NCBI GenBank assembly: GCA_022414725.1
Contig: CM039462.1
Location: 5,007,751-5,071,750, forward strand
DNA from: Microglena sp. YARC
Taxonomy: Eukaryota > Chlorophyta > Chlorophyceae > Chlamydomonadales > Chlamydomonadaceae
Direction of reading: 5' to 3'
DNA: 64,000 bases
Below are positions 20,949 to 33,204 of the stretch, one piece after another. How positions within the stretch are numbered: position 1 is the first letter of the stretch; each line of letters opens with the position of its first letter. The translations under genes were made by a program, and so were the position numbers. The notes beneath the pieces were generated by a model. That model was not told the origin of the DNA, did no database searches, and was given only the letters and a program-made list of their open reading frames with translations.

Positions 20949-23900
20949 GACGTGGAGCAGCGGCTGAAGGGCCACATGGATTTGTACGTTCACACGGTAA
21001 ACACCAAGATTGGCGTGTTCAGAGATGTTATTGATGAGGCTGACTACAACCCTCTTGCTGTTCAAGATGAGGTGATCAAAATTCCAACAGGCAAGTTCCT
21101 CTGGTGATTCGAGTTACAGGGAAAACTGCCCGGTCGTATTTTCTCTGTGAAAGCGTAGCGTCTAGGTGTAGGTATAAGATTAGCGTGTTCAGAGATGTTA
21201 TTGATGAGGATGACTACAACCCTCTTCCTGTTCAAGATGAGGTGATCAAAATTCCAACAGGCAAGTTCTTCTGGTGATACGAGAAGATGTAAACTGGTGC
21301 TGCGAGTTTCATGGAAAACTGCCCGGCTGTATTTTCTATGTGGGTAGGTGGGCGTGGGTGTGGGTGGGTGGGTCTAGGTGGTTGTGGGTGGGTAGGTGGT
21401 TGGGCGGGCGGTGTCTAGTGGGCGGGGTGATACGAGTTACAGGGGAAACTGCCCGCCTTATTTTCCTCTGTGAAAGCGAAGTGTCTAGGTGGGTCGTGGG
21501 GTGTGTAGGTGGGCGTGGGTGGGTGTGTAGGTGGTTGGGCGGCAGCCTAGGTGATTGGGTGGGTGTCTCGGTGGGGTGGGTGGCCGCATGTAGGTTGTTG
21601 TCTATATGGGTGTTGGTGGCTGCGTCTAGGTGATGTGGGTGGCCGCGTGTACGTGGTTGTCTAGGTGGGTGTGGGTGGGTGGCCGCACCTAGAAGTGCAC
21701 CACCAAACCACCACCATCATCGTCACTACCACCAACAACACCATAATCACCACCATCATCACTTCCACCATCACCACCATCACACCACATTACCATCACC
21801 ACCATGCACCACCACCATCATCACCATCGTCACACCACCACCATCATAATCGCTACCATCACCACCACCACCATCATCATCACCACCACCACCACCACCA
21901 CCACCATCACCACCATCACCATCACCATCACCACCACCACCATCACCACCACCATCACCATCACCACCACCATCATCACCACGACCTCCACCATCATCAT
22001 CCCTCCCTCCCCAGGGGACATTCGAGATCCTGTGAAGCGAGACGTGCTGAAACCATACTACGAGGCACAGATGGTGTCAAACAGCTAAGTAAACTTGGTG
22101 CCTACCATGGGCAAGACCACCACCACCACCATAACCACCATCATCATCACCACTCCCTTCCTCCTCCCTCCTCCCCAGGGGGACATTCGGGATCCTGTGA
22201 AGCGAGACGTGCTGAAACCATACTACGAGGCACAGATGGTGTCAAACAGCAACGGAAGCTTGGTACCTTCCATGGGCAAGACCACCACAAAGGACACCCT
22301 AGATGTGCTCTGTTGGGACACAGGCAAGATAGAGGCCACCCCCTACGGACACTGTGTGGACTCAACTGGAGAGTACATCGTGAAGCCTGTATCTCTCTCG
22401 TGAGTGTAACCCCCCCCCCACACCACCCCACACCACCCCACCCCTGCTCACACCGCGCTCACACACACACACACACAGTCCTCTCACACACTCACCCTAC
22501 CCTCTCACTCCTACTCCCACCAATTGAGGCCAACACCCACGGCCACTGTGGCTGCACCCAGCTATTTGGAATTTCCAACAAAACTTCCACACCGGAGCGG
22601 CGCACTGGAGTCGCACCGCGCCGCTCAATTTGCAACAGGCTACGTCGTTTTGTGGGCGGGTCCCCTTGGCTAATCCCTGTCAATCATCCCATCCATTTTC
22701 ACCCGCCCCACCCCTCTAAACCCCTCCCAAACCCCTCTCACATCCCTCCACCCTTCCCACCCCTCCACTGCTCCACTCACACCCCACCCTCTCAGGACGA
22801 CCAAAGGACTAAACACCTCACCAACCCCTCTCACTCCTCCCACCCCTCTCACCCTACCCACCCCACCACCTCTCACATCCCTCACACCCTTCTCCCACCG
22901 CCCCACTGCCACTTCCCCCACCCCCACCCCTCTCACCCCACCCCACTACCCACCACCACCCCCTCTCACACCCCTGACACCCTTCTCCTACCGCCCCACT
23001 ACACCCCACCCCCCACCCCCACCCCACCCACCCACCCCTCTTAGGACAACCAAAGGACGCAGCAGCCGCATCCCCATGGACCACTACAACTTCCCCATGG
23101 ACCCGGCGGTTGCTCAAGAGGAGATGGGGCCTATCGGAAAGGCAGCAGGGGAGTCCAGCTCCAGCCATGCTGTTGGTGGTAGGAACTTCTTCAACGTCAT
23201 GCAGAATACGTGAGTCTCTCCTTCGGGCTCATCCTTGTGCTGTGGCAGGAATGACTCGGTGCATAGCAGGAGATGCATTGCATGTCAGTGTGACGTCTCA
23301 CATGGAGCATGAATAGATGAATTCAGGGGAGTCCAGCATGGGCCACGCTGTTGGTGGTAGGAACGTCATGCAGGAATGGTGTGGCAGGAATTTCCGGTGG
23401 ATAGCAGGGGATGGCACACTATACCAAACAAACCAAAGTCAAACCCTTGTGCAGGTGCTCAACCCAGCCTGGTGTCACTGGCGGAGACTGATGGTAAGAG
23501 CATCGCGGCAAGCCCAAAGTGTTCAAACAGTAGGCCCTCAACCCACCCAAACCAACCATAACCAACACAAACTCAATTCCACCCCATCCCACCCCGCCCT
23601 CACATGTAGGTGCTCAAACCCACACCATACCTCCACCACCACCACCATACCATCACCACCACACCATGCAACACTATACCAAACAAACCCAAATCATACC
23701 TCCACCACCACCACCATACCACCACCACACCATACCATGCATGCCACCACCACCATACCACCATACCACCATACCACCACCACGCCATGCCATGCAACAC
23801 TATACCAAACAAACCCAACTCAATCACTCGGGCACGAGCTCAGCCCAGCCTGGTGTTACTGGTGGAGACCTATGGTTGGATCACCAAGGAAAGCCCAAGG

Positions 23901-26900
23901 TGCTCCAACAGTAAGCCCTCAACCCACCTAAACCGAACCAACCTCAACCTCAAGCAACATAAAGTCTAATCCACCTAAACCAAACCAACCTCAACCTCAA
24001 GCAACACAAAGTCTGACCCACCCCACCGAAGCCAAACCAACCTCAACCCCAACCTCAACCAACACAAACCCCGCCCCACCCCACCCCCGCAGGTGCTCAG
24101 CCCAGCTTGGCAAGTGGTAACACTGGCAGGGACCGATGGTTGGAACATCGCGGCAAGCCCAAGGTGCTCCAACAGTAAGCCCTCCACTCACCCAAACCAA
24201 TCTCAACCAACACAAACTCGAAGTCAAAACCACCCCACCCCACCCACCCTCACATGTAGGAGCTCAAACCCACTCCATACCCCCCCCACCACCACCACCA
24301 TACCACACCACGCCATGCAACACTATACCAAACAAACCCCACTCAATCACTCGCGCAGGTGCTCAGCCCAGCCTGGTGTTACTGGTGGGGACTGATGGTT
24401 GGAACACCAAGGAAAGCCCAAGGTCCTCCAACAGTAAGCCCTCAACCCACCCAAACCAAACCAACCTCAACCTCAACCTCAACCCACCTAAAGTCTAACC
24501 CACCCCACCCAAACCAACCTCAACCTCAACCTCAACCTCAACCCACCTAATGTCTAACCCACCCCACCCAAACCAACCTCAACCTCAACCTCAACCCACC
24601 TAAAGTCTAACCCACCCCACCCAAACCAACCTCAACCTCAACCTCAACCCACCTAAAGTCTAACCCACCCCACCCAAACCAACCTCAACCTCAACCAACA
24701 CAAATTCAAACCCACCCCACCCCCGCAGGTGTTCAGCCCAGCCTGGTGTCACTGGCGGGGACCGGTGGTTGGAACATCGAGGCAAGCCCAAGGTCCCTGG
24801 CCCCGATGAGACCCGAGGGAACCGCGGCATGAGAGAGGTGGTCCAACAGACAACCAACCCATACGTGGACGGTACACGTGGAGGCGACAGGTGCGGTGTT
24901 TTGGCTCAGTTTGTTTGTGGGAGTGGGGTGGGTGGATGCTCATCGTAGCCAAAAATAAAAATGCTGGTCCAAATGGCCAAGAAGGCACTAGCAAACAGAG
25001 GCAAGAGAGAGGCAGACCAGACCCACCCATATCACCATATGTGGACAGTACACGTGGATCGGCGACAGGTGCGGCGTTTCGGCTAAGATTTTTTAGTGGG
25101 GGAGTGGGTGGGGGGTGGGGTGGGTTTTCGTGGGGGTGGGTATGGGGGCTCGTCGTAGCCAAAAATGCTACTGCTGGTCTAAATGGCCATGGAGACATGA
25201 ATACGACAAGTAACAGACCACCAACCCATATGTGGGCGGTACACGTGGAGGCGACAGGTGTGGTGTTTTTGGCTCAGTTTGTTGTGTGGGGTGTGTGGGT
25301 GGGTGGATGCTCATCGTAGCCAAAAATACAAATGCTGGTCCAAATGGCCAAGGAGGCACTAGCAAACAGAGGCATAAGAGATGCAACAGACCACGGACCC
25401 ATATGTAGATGGCACACGTGGAGGCGACAGGTGCAGAGTTTCGGCTTAGTTTTTTGGTGGGGTGAGGGTGGGTTTTGGTGGGGGTGGGAGTGGGAGTGGG
25501 GGAATGCTCATCCTTGCCCATAATACGAGTGCTGGTCCAAATGGTCAAGCAGGCACTAGCAAGCAGAGGCAAGAGAGAGGCAGACCACCAACCCATATCA
25601 CCATATGTGGACGGCACACGTGGAGGCGACAGGTGCAGAGTTTTGGCTTAGGTTTTTGGTGGGAGTGGGTGGGGGTGGGGCGGGTTTTGATGGGGGTGGG
25701 GTGGGGGTGAAGGGATGCTCATCGTAGCCAAAAATACAAATGCTAGTCCAAATGGTCAAGGAGGCACTTGCAGACATGAGTGAGATAAGGATCAGACCAC
25801 AGCCCCCTTTGTGGATTGGCACACGTGGAGGTGACAGGTGCAGCGTTTTGGCCTGGACGTGTTTTGGTGGTCATGGGTCCAATGGTGGGGGATATAGATA
25901 TGGACCTGCAGATCATATGATGTTGACCAAATGCAAGTATGATACCATACAAATTGCATCATACGATGTAGTATCTCAATGGTAACTTTAGCCTAGTCAG
26001 ACTGCCGGCATCATATGATATCATATGATGACCAGGGTACTTCCATTGACCAAATTGGCCAGCGCACTTCAAAACAAACTGCGCTTTGTAGTGCAAACAG
26101 CGCAAAAATTGCTTGCTGCGCCCACAGGGGGTTGCAAAAAACTGCGCGAAACGTGCAGGGGGGCTCAAAAAGGCAGCGCGCTTGAAAGTACCCTGATGAT
26201 GACATGTCATCATATTTGCCATTCCCAAGATATAGAGGCCTAAAACTACCTGTCGTGGTCTTTCACATATACTGTTTGTCAGTCTTTACATTACATTACA
26301 TAACATGTTAAAGTCTACTTGACACCGCGAGGGTGTATGAGACTCTGTGCTTTAAAAAAAAGAAAAAGCACCCACAAAGGAAAAAATCCCATTACATCAG
26401 GGGGGTGTCGAGTCTTGAGAGAGAGGGGGGAGCCAAGTGCAGGATTTTGGCAGAGGCCCCCCCCCCCTTCTGGGGGCAGGAACTCCCAGATTCACCCTAT
26501 TATCGGTCTGTCCGCCGACTCATAACTAACTGGCTTCGGTCCGCTCGATTCCGTTGCCACCTGTCGCTCCGAAAACACTCTCCATCGAGCCTTATTTAGT
26601 TGGTTAGTAAAACGAGCCTTATTTAGTTAGTTAGTAAAACGAGCCTTATTTAGTTAGTTAGTCAAACAAGCCTTATTTAGTTAGTTAGTAAAACTAGCCT
26701 TATTTAGTTAGCTAGGAAAAAGAGCCTTCTTTAGTTAGTTAGTAAAACTAGCCTTATTTAGTTAGTTAGTCAAACAAGCCTTATTTAGTTAGGTAGTAAA
26801 ACGAGCCTTAGTTAGTTAGTTAGTAAAACGAGCCTTATTTAGTTCGTTAGTAAAACGAGCCTTATTTAGTTAGTTAGCAGAACGACCCTTACTTAGTTAG

Positions 26901-27801
26901 TAAAAACAAGCCTTAGTTCAGCTTTGTTATTAAGTTAGTAAAACGAGTCTTAGTTAGTTAGTTCGTAAAACGAGCCTTATTAGACAAAAAGCTAAACGAG
27001 GATAATTAGGCAAAAAAGCTAAGCGAGCATAATTAGACACCACAACGCGAAGAGGTGAATGAGATAATGGCTGTATAGCAAGTTTCGGAGGCGGAGGGGG
27101 GAGGGGGGGGGGGGGGGGGGTCAGAGGGGTGTCCTCACACTTTTTTGTGATGGGGTCTAGCACCTTTTTTGACCCCATTTATTTATTTTGCCCTCGTTAC
27201 AAGGGGGGGGCAAAACAAAAAGTGAAAGACCTCATCCCAAAAAAGTGCTGAGACACCCTTCCGCAGACCCCCCCCCCCCCCCCCCCCCCGGCTCCGGAAC
27301 CCACTGCACAGTCACTATCACAGCCACCACTTAGTGTAATGGTGTCTAATTAGGCTCATTTTACAGGGTTTTCAAAGGCCTATCCATTGAGGTTGGTCTA
27401 GAGACCATTGGGAATGTTTGAAACATAGAAAATCATCATCATCAATGTTACATTGTTTGGTGGGGGTTGTGGGTCAGGGCCCCTTGGCCCCTAATGTGCC
27501 CACCTTCAATATTCTTCAATAATCAGGCCTTCAATCCAAGCTTCAATCAGGCATTAAATAATCAGCCAAGCACGCAAGGTAATTCTGAAAGCGCTCTAAG
27601 TTTCCGTGGTCGCCGCTAAGCAATTGTTTACCGCACTTGACGCAGGTAGTGCCCTTTGATTGTGGGTCCATCGAATAACATCAAGTAGCACTAGTCAGTA
27701 GTCACCAGAACAAAAACAGACACACAATGACGGGAAGGGAAAAAGAAGAATGAGGTCTCGCTCTGTACGTCGTTTTACAAGTGTTGGTTGGGCGTTGTGT
27801 G

Positions 27802-27856
<55 letters not shown>

Positions 27857-28047
27857 AGACCCTGGACCCCCCCCCCCCCCCCCTCCCATGTGCCCTGGGC
27901 AAAATATGTGGTGGGTCTCTCCCCAAATAGCATTTTTTGACTGGTATTTAGTAGAGGAACACCTAGTTCCGCTCCCATGTCATTCTGAGGGCTAGAAAAA
28001 AAGTGCCTGGAAAGTACCTAATTTTTTGAAAATACGGATTTTTTCCT

Positions 28048-28084
<37 letters not shown>

Positions 28085-30974
28085 CGGCCCCAAACTTAGG
28101 AGGACCGTTACTTTTTTTCTACTGGGCCAAATCAAGAAATAAAACCGGATTCTTCATCCTCTCGATGATATCTACAAAGTTGGACGATGAGGTCATTTGG
28201 GTTTGAAGTTGCCCCCCCCCTGCCTCGTTATTGTATTTATGCGACGGGGGGGGCCAGAAAAAAATATTTCGTACTGCATGTTCGATATGGATAGAGAATC
28301 GCGAGCAATAGTCGATACAAAAAATCATGTTGATATACCCACGGGCGGCCGAGATAGAGGGGGGGGGGGGGTCCGACCGTTTTCCCAACTGTATTTGTAC
28401 TTAGTGTAACTTTCTTACCAGTGCAAATTTCCGAGCGTTAAGTACACCATTGAGAAGGGCTCGACAAGACGACTATGAATCTGTAACCATTAGTCGGTTA
28501 CACCCAGTGTATAATTGGTGGGTGCCCTGGAAGGCACATCCAAGCTGGATGCCAGGCTGGACGTCACCTACACCTTTGCGCCCAGCGTCGCACGGCCGGC
28601 AGTTAGGCTGAAAGACGTGTGCGCGCAACGCGTTCGTATGCGTGTTCTGAATTCTGGTCCCTGACGAGGTTCCTAAAGCAGTCAAGCCTGGGGTCTAGCC
28701 CCCCTCCCCCCCACCCCACCCACACGCATGCACACACACACCCTCCTCCCCACACACCCCACACCCATACCATCACCCCCCACACACACACACCACACCC
28801 GAGCAGACCCTCAGGCTTCAGAATACAATTTGAGTCAATTAAACCATGATAATGATGATGATAATGATAGATAGACAGATAAATAACGCCTTCAGTCATT
28901 TTCATACCTGGGTGATCTTCTCCAAGGGCGCGGACTACTGAGCCACCCAAGAAAGTTGTAAAAATACTAAAACTGAATAACTTTGTCCAAACTTGATTGT
29001 TTTATGGTTGGAAAGGCCCTTGACAAGAGGATGCTCATGGACCCCCCTTTCACTATGCAATACTGTTTGGGTGTCCAGATATGAAGCCTCAGGGGGGGGG
29101 GGGGGGGGGGGGGGGGGGGAGCAATTTCCAAACATGCGGTCTGCAAACTTTATTCTTGCCCCCCCCCCCCCCCCCCCTATTTATGTATTTATTTATTTGT
29201 TTATCTATTTTAATTTTTTTTTGTCTATCTATTTTTTTTTTTTATCTCTTTGTATATTTATTTATTATATTTATGTATTGCATCTATTTATCTACTCATT
29301 TATTTATTTATTTATTTATTTTGCCCGCATGTCACAGGTGGATGGAGGCCAAGGGCAAGGCCTGCCCCCCTGGGCCTGAGCAGAGACGAGGGCGCAGGGA
29401 CCTGCGAGAGGTGGTGCAGCAGTCATCCAACCCGTACGTGGATGGAAGGACGATTGGTGACAGCTGGCTGGAGGCCAAGGGCAAGAGGTGAGAAACTAGA
29501 GGAGGGAGGTCATGTCTGTTTCTGTGGCTACCAAAATGGCCTCAAGATTTCTGGGAAACAAGACACTGCCGTGAACTCCAATTAGGCGTGTGGTCCGCCG
29601 TGTGGTGACACGGCGACCGATATGGCCGGTCAGGGCCGGTCAATAGCGAAATCCATGTATGTTTACATATATTTAAATGCATGTATGTTGTTTGCATCTT
29701 TGCGTAGGCCTATGCATTTTCATCCTGTCTGTTTCTGTTCCCTTTGTCTGTCTTCCTGTCGTTTGATCATCTAAATGTATGTATGCATGCATGTATGTAC
29801 GAATGTATGTATGGTGCTAGCTGTGGTGCTAGCTGTATGCTGCTAACTGTAGAATGCTAGCTGTATGTCTGTATGTATGTATGGCGCTAGCTGATCGTTT
29901 GATCATCTAAATGTATGTTGTTCCAGTCCACTGGTGGTTGGATGGGGGAGGTGGGGTGTTCTCTCTTATCTCTTCTGTTCAGGTCTGCCAGGCTGTATCT
30001 CACTCTACTTCACTCTCTTCTGTTCAGGACTGCCAGCCTGTATTTCACTCTACTTCACTCTACTTCATTTCAAACCTGAGCTAACACCCCTACTCGCTTA
30101 CATGCAGGTCCCTTTAAGCAGGACATCATTAAAACACCCCTACTCGCTTACATGCAGGTCCCTTTAAGCAGTACATAATTAGAACACCCCTACTCGCTTA
30201 CGTGCAGGTCCCTTTAAGCAGTACATAATTAAAACACCCCTACTCGCTTACATGCAGGTCCCTTTGAGCAGTACATAATTAAAACACCCCTACTCGCTTA
30301 CATGCAGGTCCCTTTGAGCAGTACATAATTAAAACACCCCTACTCGCTTACATGCAGGTCCCTTTGAGCAGTACATAATTAAAACACCCCTACTCGCTTA
30401 CATGCAGGTCCCTTTGAGCAGTACATAATTAAAACACCCCTACTCGCTTACATGCAGGTTCCTTTGAGCAGTACATAATTAAAACACCCCTACTCTCTTA
30501 CACTTGCAGCTGCTGCACTTCAAATTCAGCAATATCCCGAACCACGATTTATCGCGCACGCGCGATGTATAATGTGTATTCCCGTTTTGTTCCATCGCGC
30601 CCCCAGGTGTGGGTAATGTTTCCAGGTTACCAAATGCTACACCGGGGCATTGGGCGCCACGATAAGTAATGTTTCCACCTCAAACTGTCAATCAAACTGT
30701 CAATCAAACATGTTTAAAACAGCCCTACTCTCTTTGTTGCAGGTCCCTGTCAGGCCCACCTGATGGTGCTAGGGAGCTAGTTTGCAGAATACCTGGAGGC
30801 CCCCCAGAGGCCCCCCACAAAGGCAAGCTTCCCAACCCCATGGCATTTAGCAGCAACATCGTGACGGAGAATAGGACGCTCACGACCCGAAGACCTGCCA
30901 GCTACAGGGGGCCAATGTTGCATGAGAGGTCTGATAGTATGGTGCAAAGCGCAAGGCCACACAGCACTCGCTGA
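20949..30974 (+). CDS. Unidentified multi-exon protein, 3' part
   Basis: Exons by frame and phase: about 20949-21090, 22179-22399, 23045-23209, 24729-24890, 29338-29487 and 30743-30974 (stop). From the second exon on, phases 2/2/2/2 match and every join stays open. The first visible exon uses a GC donor (acag|gcaagt). Its phase (1) fits the degenerate second-exon copy at 22015 better than the intact one at 22179, so an exon or a one-base error may lie between them. The family is not recognised. The protein has IRDPVKRDVLKPYYEAQM, then MDHYNFPMDPAVAQEEMG, then two homologous phase-2/2 exons with REVVQQ(T/S)(T/S)NPYVDG and a WLEAKGK motif, and a basic Ser/Arg-rich tail. Upstream exons are in or before the gap. 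Confidence 0.7.
21175..21500 (+). pseudogene. Duplicate of the first visible exon's 3' end
   Basis: 21180-21270 repeats 21010-21090 almost exactly (gtgttcagagatgttattga, then caagatgaggtgatcaaa), including the GC donor acaggcaagtt. Intron words gagttacagggaaaactgcc follow each copy and recur again near 21430. This is a donor-side junction duplication inside the intron. It could be used as an alternative exon, since its frame is open. Confidence 0.75.
21690..22010. repeat. CAC/CAT trinucleotide tract
   Basis: A (CAC)n and (CAT)n run fills the intron before the second exon. The apparent polyhistidine open frames are the repeat, not a protein. Confidence 0.9.
22015..22130 (+). pseudogene. Degenerate copy of the second exon
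   Basis: After a ccctccctccccag acceptor, the copy repeats gacattcgagatcctgtgaa through cagatggtgtcaaacagc, as at 22179. It then hits an in-frame TAA where the real exon has an AAC codon, and merges into a CCA repeat after catgggcaagaccacc. Its acceptor phase matches the preceding exon, unlike that of the intact copy. Confidence 0.8.
22400..23044. repeat. CCAC/CTC-rich intron with an aborted exon-start copy
   Basis: The intron is cytosine-rich: cacaccaccccaccc words, then repeated cacccctctcac. At 22792 it carries ccctctcaggacgaccaaag, a copy of the true acceptor and exon start at 23038 (ccctcttaggacaaccaaag). The match lasts only about 25 bp. Confidence 0.7.
23325..24470 (+). pseudogene. 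Four degenerate copies of the 24729 exon start, plus a copy of the preceding exon end
   Basis: Copies start at about 23455, 23833, 24093 and 24359. Each has gtgctcagcccagcctggtg-like sequence, then gatggttgg and gcaagcccaaggtgctcc. The three last end in caacagtaagc, which would act as a donor. Frames are broken by indels or stops. At 23325-23400 a copy of the preceding exon's end (ggggagtccag, gctgttggtggtaggaa) also occurs. Between copies lie ccaccaccaccatacc and ccaaaccaacctcaacctca spacers. Confidence 0.8.
24440..24720. repeat. About 60-bp CCAACCTCAACCT tandem repeat
   Basis: About four near-identical units read cccaaaccaacctcaacctc then caacccacctaaagtctaac. It directly precedes the acceptor of the exon at 24729. 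It is pyrimidine-poor on the plus strand and non-coding. Confidence 0.85.
24891..25850 (+). repeat. 170-205 bp tandem repeat carrying the exon end and 5' splice site
   Basis: Five units follow the true exon end (24890). Each carries a copy of its last about 34 bases plus donor: catatgtggacggcacacg, tggaggcgacag|gtgcag. Copies end near 25068, 25257, 25430, 25632 and 25837. Units also share atgctcatcgtagccaaaaa and gtccaaatggccaaggagg. Any of these could compete as a 5' splice site. Confidence 0.85.
26033..26195 (+). mobile_element. hAT-like MITE family A, copy 4
   Basis: It runs cagggtact to agtaccctg with a perfect 8-bp duplication atgatgac (26025-26032 and 26196-26203). The inside has ttggccagcgc, gcgcaaaaattgcttgctgc and cccacagggggttgc. 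It sits in a catatgatatcatatgatg-rich segment of the intron. Confidence 0.9.
26295..26420 (+). repeat. Dispersed repeat family E
   Basis: The string from catgttaaagtctacttgac through gagggtgtatgagactctgt to cccattacatcagggg recurs nearly unchanged at 45345-45455. It is non-coding and its class is undetermined. Confidence 0.65.
26440..26600 (+). repeat. Dispersed repeat family C, copy 5 (diverged)
   Basis: It begins tttggcagaggccccccccc, then ttctgggggcaggaactccc, and ends in gttgccacctgtcgctccga. It leads straight into the 27-bp array at 26590. Confidence 0.6.
26585..27000. repeat. 27-bp tandem repeat
   Basis: About 14 units of gagccttatttagttagtta plus gtaaaac, with point variants, then decay to aaaaagctaaacgagg words. 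Confidence 0.9.
27080..27530. repeat. Foldback element with paired poly-G and poly-C arms
   Basis: A poly-G tract (27098-27120) with gaggggtgtcctcacac is matched in reverse by tgctgagacacccttccgca and a poly-C tract (27270-27289). The segment after it (accattgggaatgtttgaaa, ggcccctaatgtgcccacct) is repeated at 42300-42535. It is non-coding. Confidence 0.6.
27800..28190. repeat. (GA)n, long poly-C and duplicated block
   Basis: A (GA)n run spans 27803-27853, with poly-C at 27867-27882 and at about 28051-28083. The block with ggtatttagtagaggaacac and gtgcctggaaagtacctaat recurs at 43080-43400, in the same order relative to the 27.2/42.3 kb block. A larger duplicated unit is therefore likely. 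Confidence 0.7.
29085..29335. repeat. Poly-G, poly-C and TTTA-rich intron end
   Basis: G(27-30) at 29091-29119 and C(18) at 29159-29177 are followed by a TATTTATT tract that provides the pyrimidine-rich approach to the acceptor at 29336. Open frames over it are artefacts. Confidence 0.8.
30060..30500 (+). repeat. 50-bp tandem repeat carrying a 3' splice-site sequence
   Basis: About eight units with an exact 50-bp period: acacccctactcgcttacat, gcaggtccctttgagcagta, cataattaaa. The gcaggtccct core matches the true acceptor and exon start of the terminal exon at 30743 (cctactctctttgttgcag|gtccctgt). The last unit runs cctactctcttacacttgca. It is an acceptor-side junction array lying 240 bp before the exon. 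Confidence 0.88.
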
Positions 30975-31001
30975 TTGAGCTTGACATGTGGGCGGGACGC
31001 A

Positions 31002-31032
<31 letters not shown>

Positions 31033-33171
31033 TCTGTATTTTCCCCTGTAGGAGGGTTTGGGGCCTGGTCCATATGACCATACGTTGTTCGCACTGGGAG
31101 GAGACAGTATTGGGGAGACCTCATATCGTTGCATGTGTTTAATATTTAATTTACATGGTTGATCTATTGGGGGGGACCTCATATCATCGTATGTATTTAA
31201 TATTTTATATTCATATTTTATATATTTGGGGAGACATCGTATTATCGCATGTACTTTATATTTAATTGCAGCCTAGTGTTCATACGCGATCTGTCTCTCG
31301 CGACCGATTTATATAAATGATGTTGTAATTGCCATTTCTTGGCTGTCCATCTCGAGAACTTGAACTTGGACTCAGGGGGGACATTTCTGATTAGTTTTGC
31401 CCCCCCCCCCTGGGTGTATCCACATGATCTCGATGGTATCGTCATGTGCTTACGGTTCGGTTTTGTATCCATATCGGTGATGAGGTACAAAATATTTTTC
31501 CTTGCCCCCCACCCCCACCCCACCCCCACCCCACCCCCTCGTTATAAGTTATTTAAATGCAAGTTCAAAGTTTCAATTCAAGTTCAACCCTTTGACTCAT
31601 CAGGTACTGGTAGGCCACCACCATCGCCATTTTTTATATTTGTTCATTGATGTATTGGAAATCCCTGAAACCCTGGATGGGTTTGATACAGCCCTTTGGC
31701 TATTCAGATTTTGGTCCCTGCCATAAGGGAACTTCCCCTATGTCAGGTGGATTAAAACCCTAATGGCTCAAACCCTAATCTCTAGATGTGAACGATACTT
31801 GCGTTTATCGGTTGAGCCAGAATGTAAGTAAAATCGTGCAGACCGATAATAAGTGTTTTGATCTCCTCAAACCCCAGACCTGGGCATCGTGCAGACCGAT
31901 AGGGGTGCTCAAAAGTAACGAGCCACGCGAGCATAAGTAACTAAACCACAATTGTATGGGCTTGGACTGCTCCCATCTCCCAGTCACTTGGACCCCAGGG
32001 TAAGAGCTTCCAGGTCTGGATAGGGGAACCCTATATCTAGCTTGGGTGGGTGGATGCTGGCATGAATTGACTGTTTTTTCATGATAGGTGGGGGTAGGTT
32101 ATGCTCTCGTGTGTTGCTCAGTTGTGCCTTACCACCTTCTGGTTGGTGGTGTCATTGTGTGTGACTTGTCACAAAGTGTGTGTGTGGGGGAGGGGGTAGG
32201 TGCTGTAACATCTGCAGGGCCAAGCTTTTAAAATGTTTGGGCCTCGGACCATAAACGCCTTTCATAGCAATAGACTGTGGAACTGAAGGGGTGGGTTAAA
32301 CAATTCTTACAGAAGTATTAAAAATAATGATTGGATAACAACTTTTATGCCACATGAAAATGGCAGAAAAGTTGGTGTTCCCCCCTAGCAAAAGAGAGGC
32401 ATACATGTGCATTCAACCAGAGCCCTACAAACGCAGCACATGAGCCATAGACGAGTATCATGGCGTGGTATGCTTATTTAATCATTCGCTAGGGGTGTGA
32501 AATATAACTATAGAAGCCTTATTACTTTTGAGCACCCCTACCGATTACCGTATGCGCCGTAAGTATTGGCAAATGTCATTTCCCCCTAAAAGTGGGTCTC
32601 AGAAAAGCATGGCAAAACTAACTTGGCAAAGGGGTCTATGGCTTTGATTGTCTCAAACTCAAACTTGAAATCCAGTTGGCAAAGGGTCCTATGTTATTGT
32701 TACATTTCCTTGTTACATGTTCACCAAGCAGTCTGCCCAAGCTTGTTGTAAAACCATATAACAATTCAAATCAGGTGCATAAAACTTGCTAGGGCTTAGT
32801 AGCCAGACCGGTACATGGCTTCAGCCAGCCAAATTGCTGGATGGAGCCATGTAACCAAGTTCAAGGTCAAGCACATGTTTACTAAGTAGTTTGCCCAAGC
32901 TTGCTGAAAATGAAACCATGTAGCAATTCAAATCAGTAACATTTAACTTGCTAGGGCTTAGTAGACAGAGTACCATGGTTACCGTAACTTGGAAAAGGCC
33001 AACCACCTGGAGTGGTCTCAAGCTGGATCCCTAATCCGGTTTGGCAAAGGGTCGTTAGCCAAACCGTTTGTCAATCCTTAAGGCGTGTACGGTATTCAAG
33101 TTCAGGCCCAAATCCTGTAAAAACTCACAGGGGCCAGCCCGTTTGCTTGCACTGGGGCCAACGTCCAGAGG

Positions 33172-33204
<33 letters not shown>

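Noticed and set aside
21665..23044. A 459-codon open frame rich in His and Pro
   Set aside because: It reads through a CAC/CAT repeat and two introns. Only the segments at the second exon match the splice-consistent gene frame.
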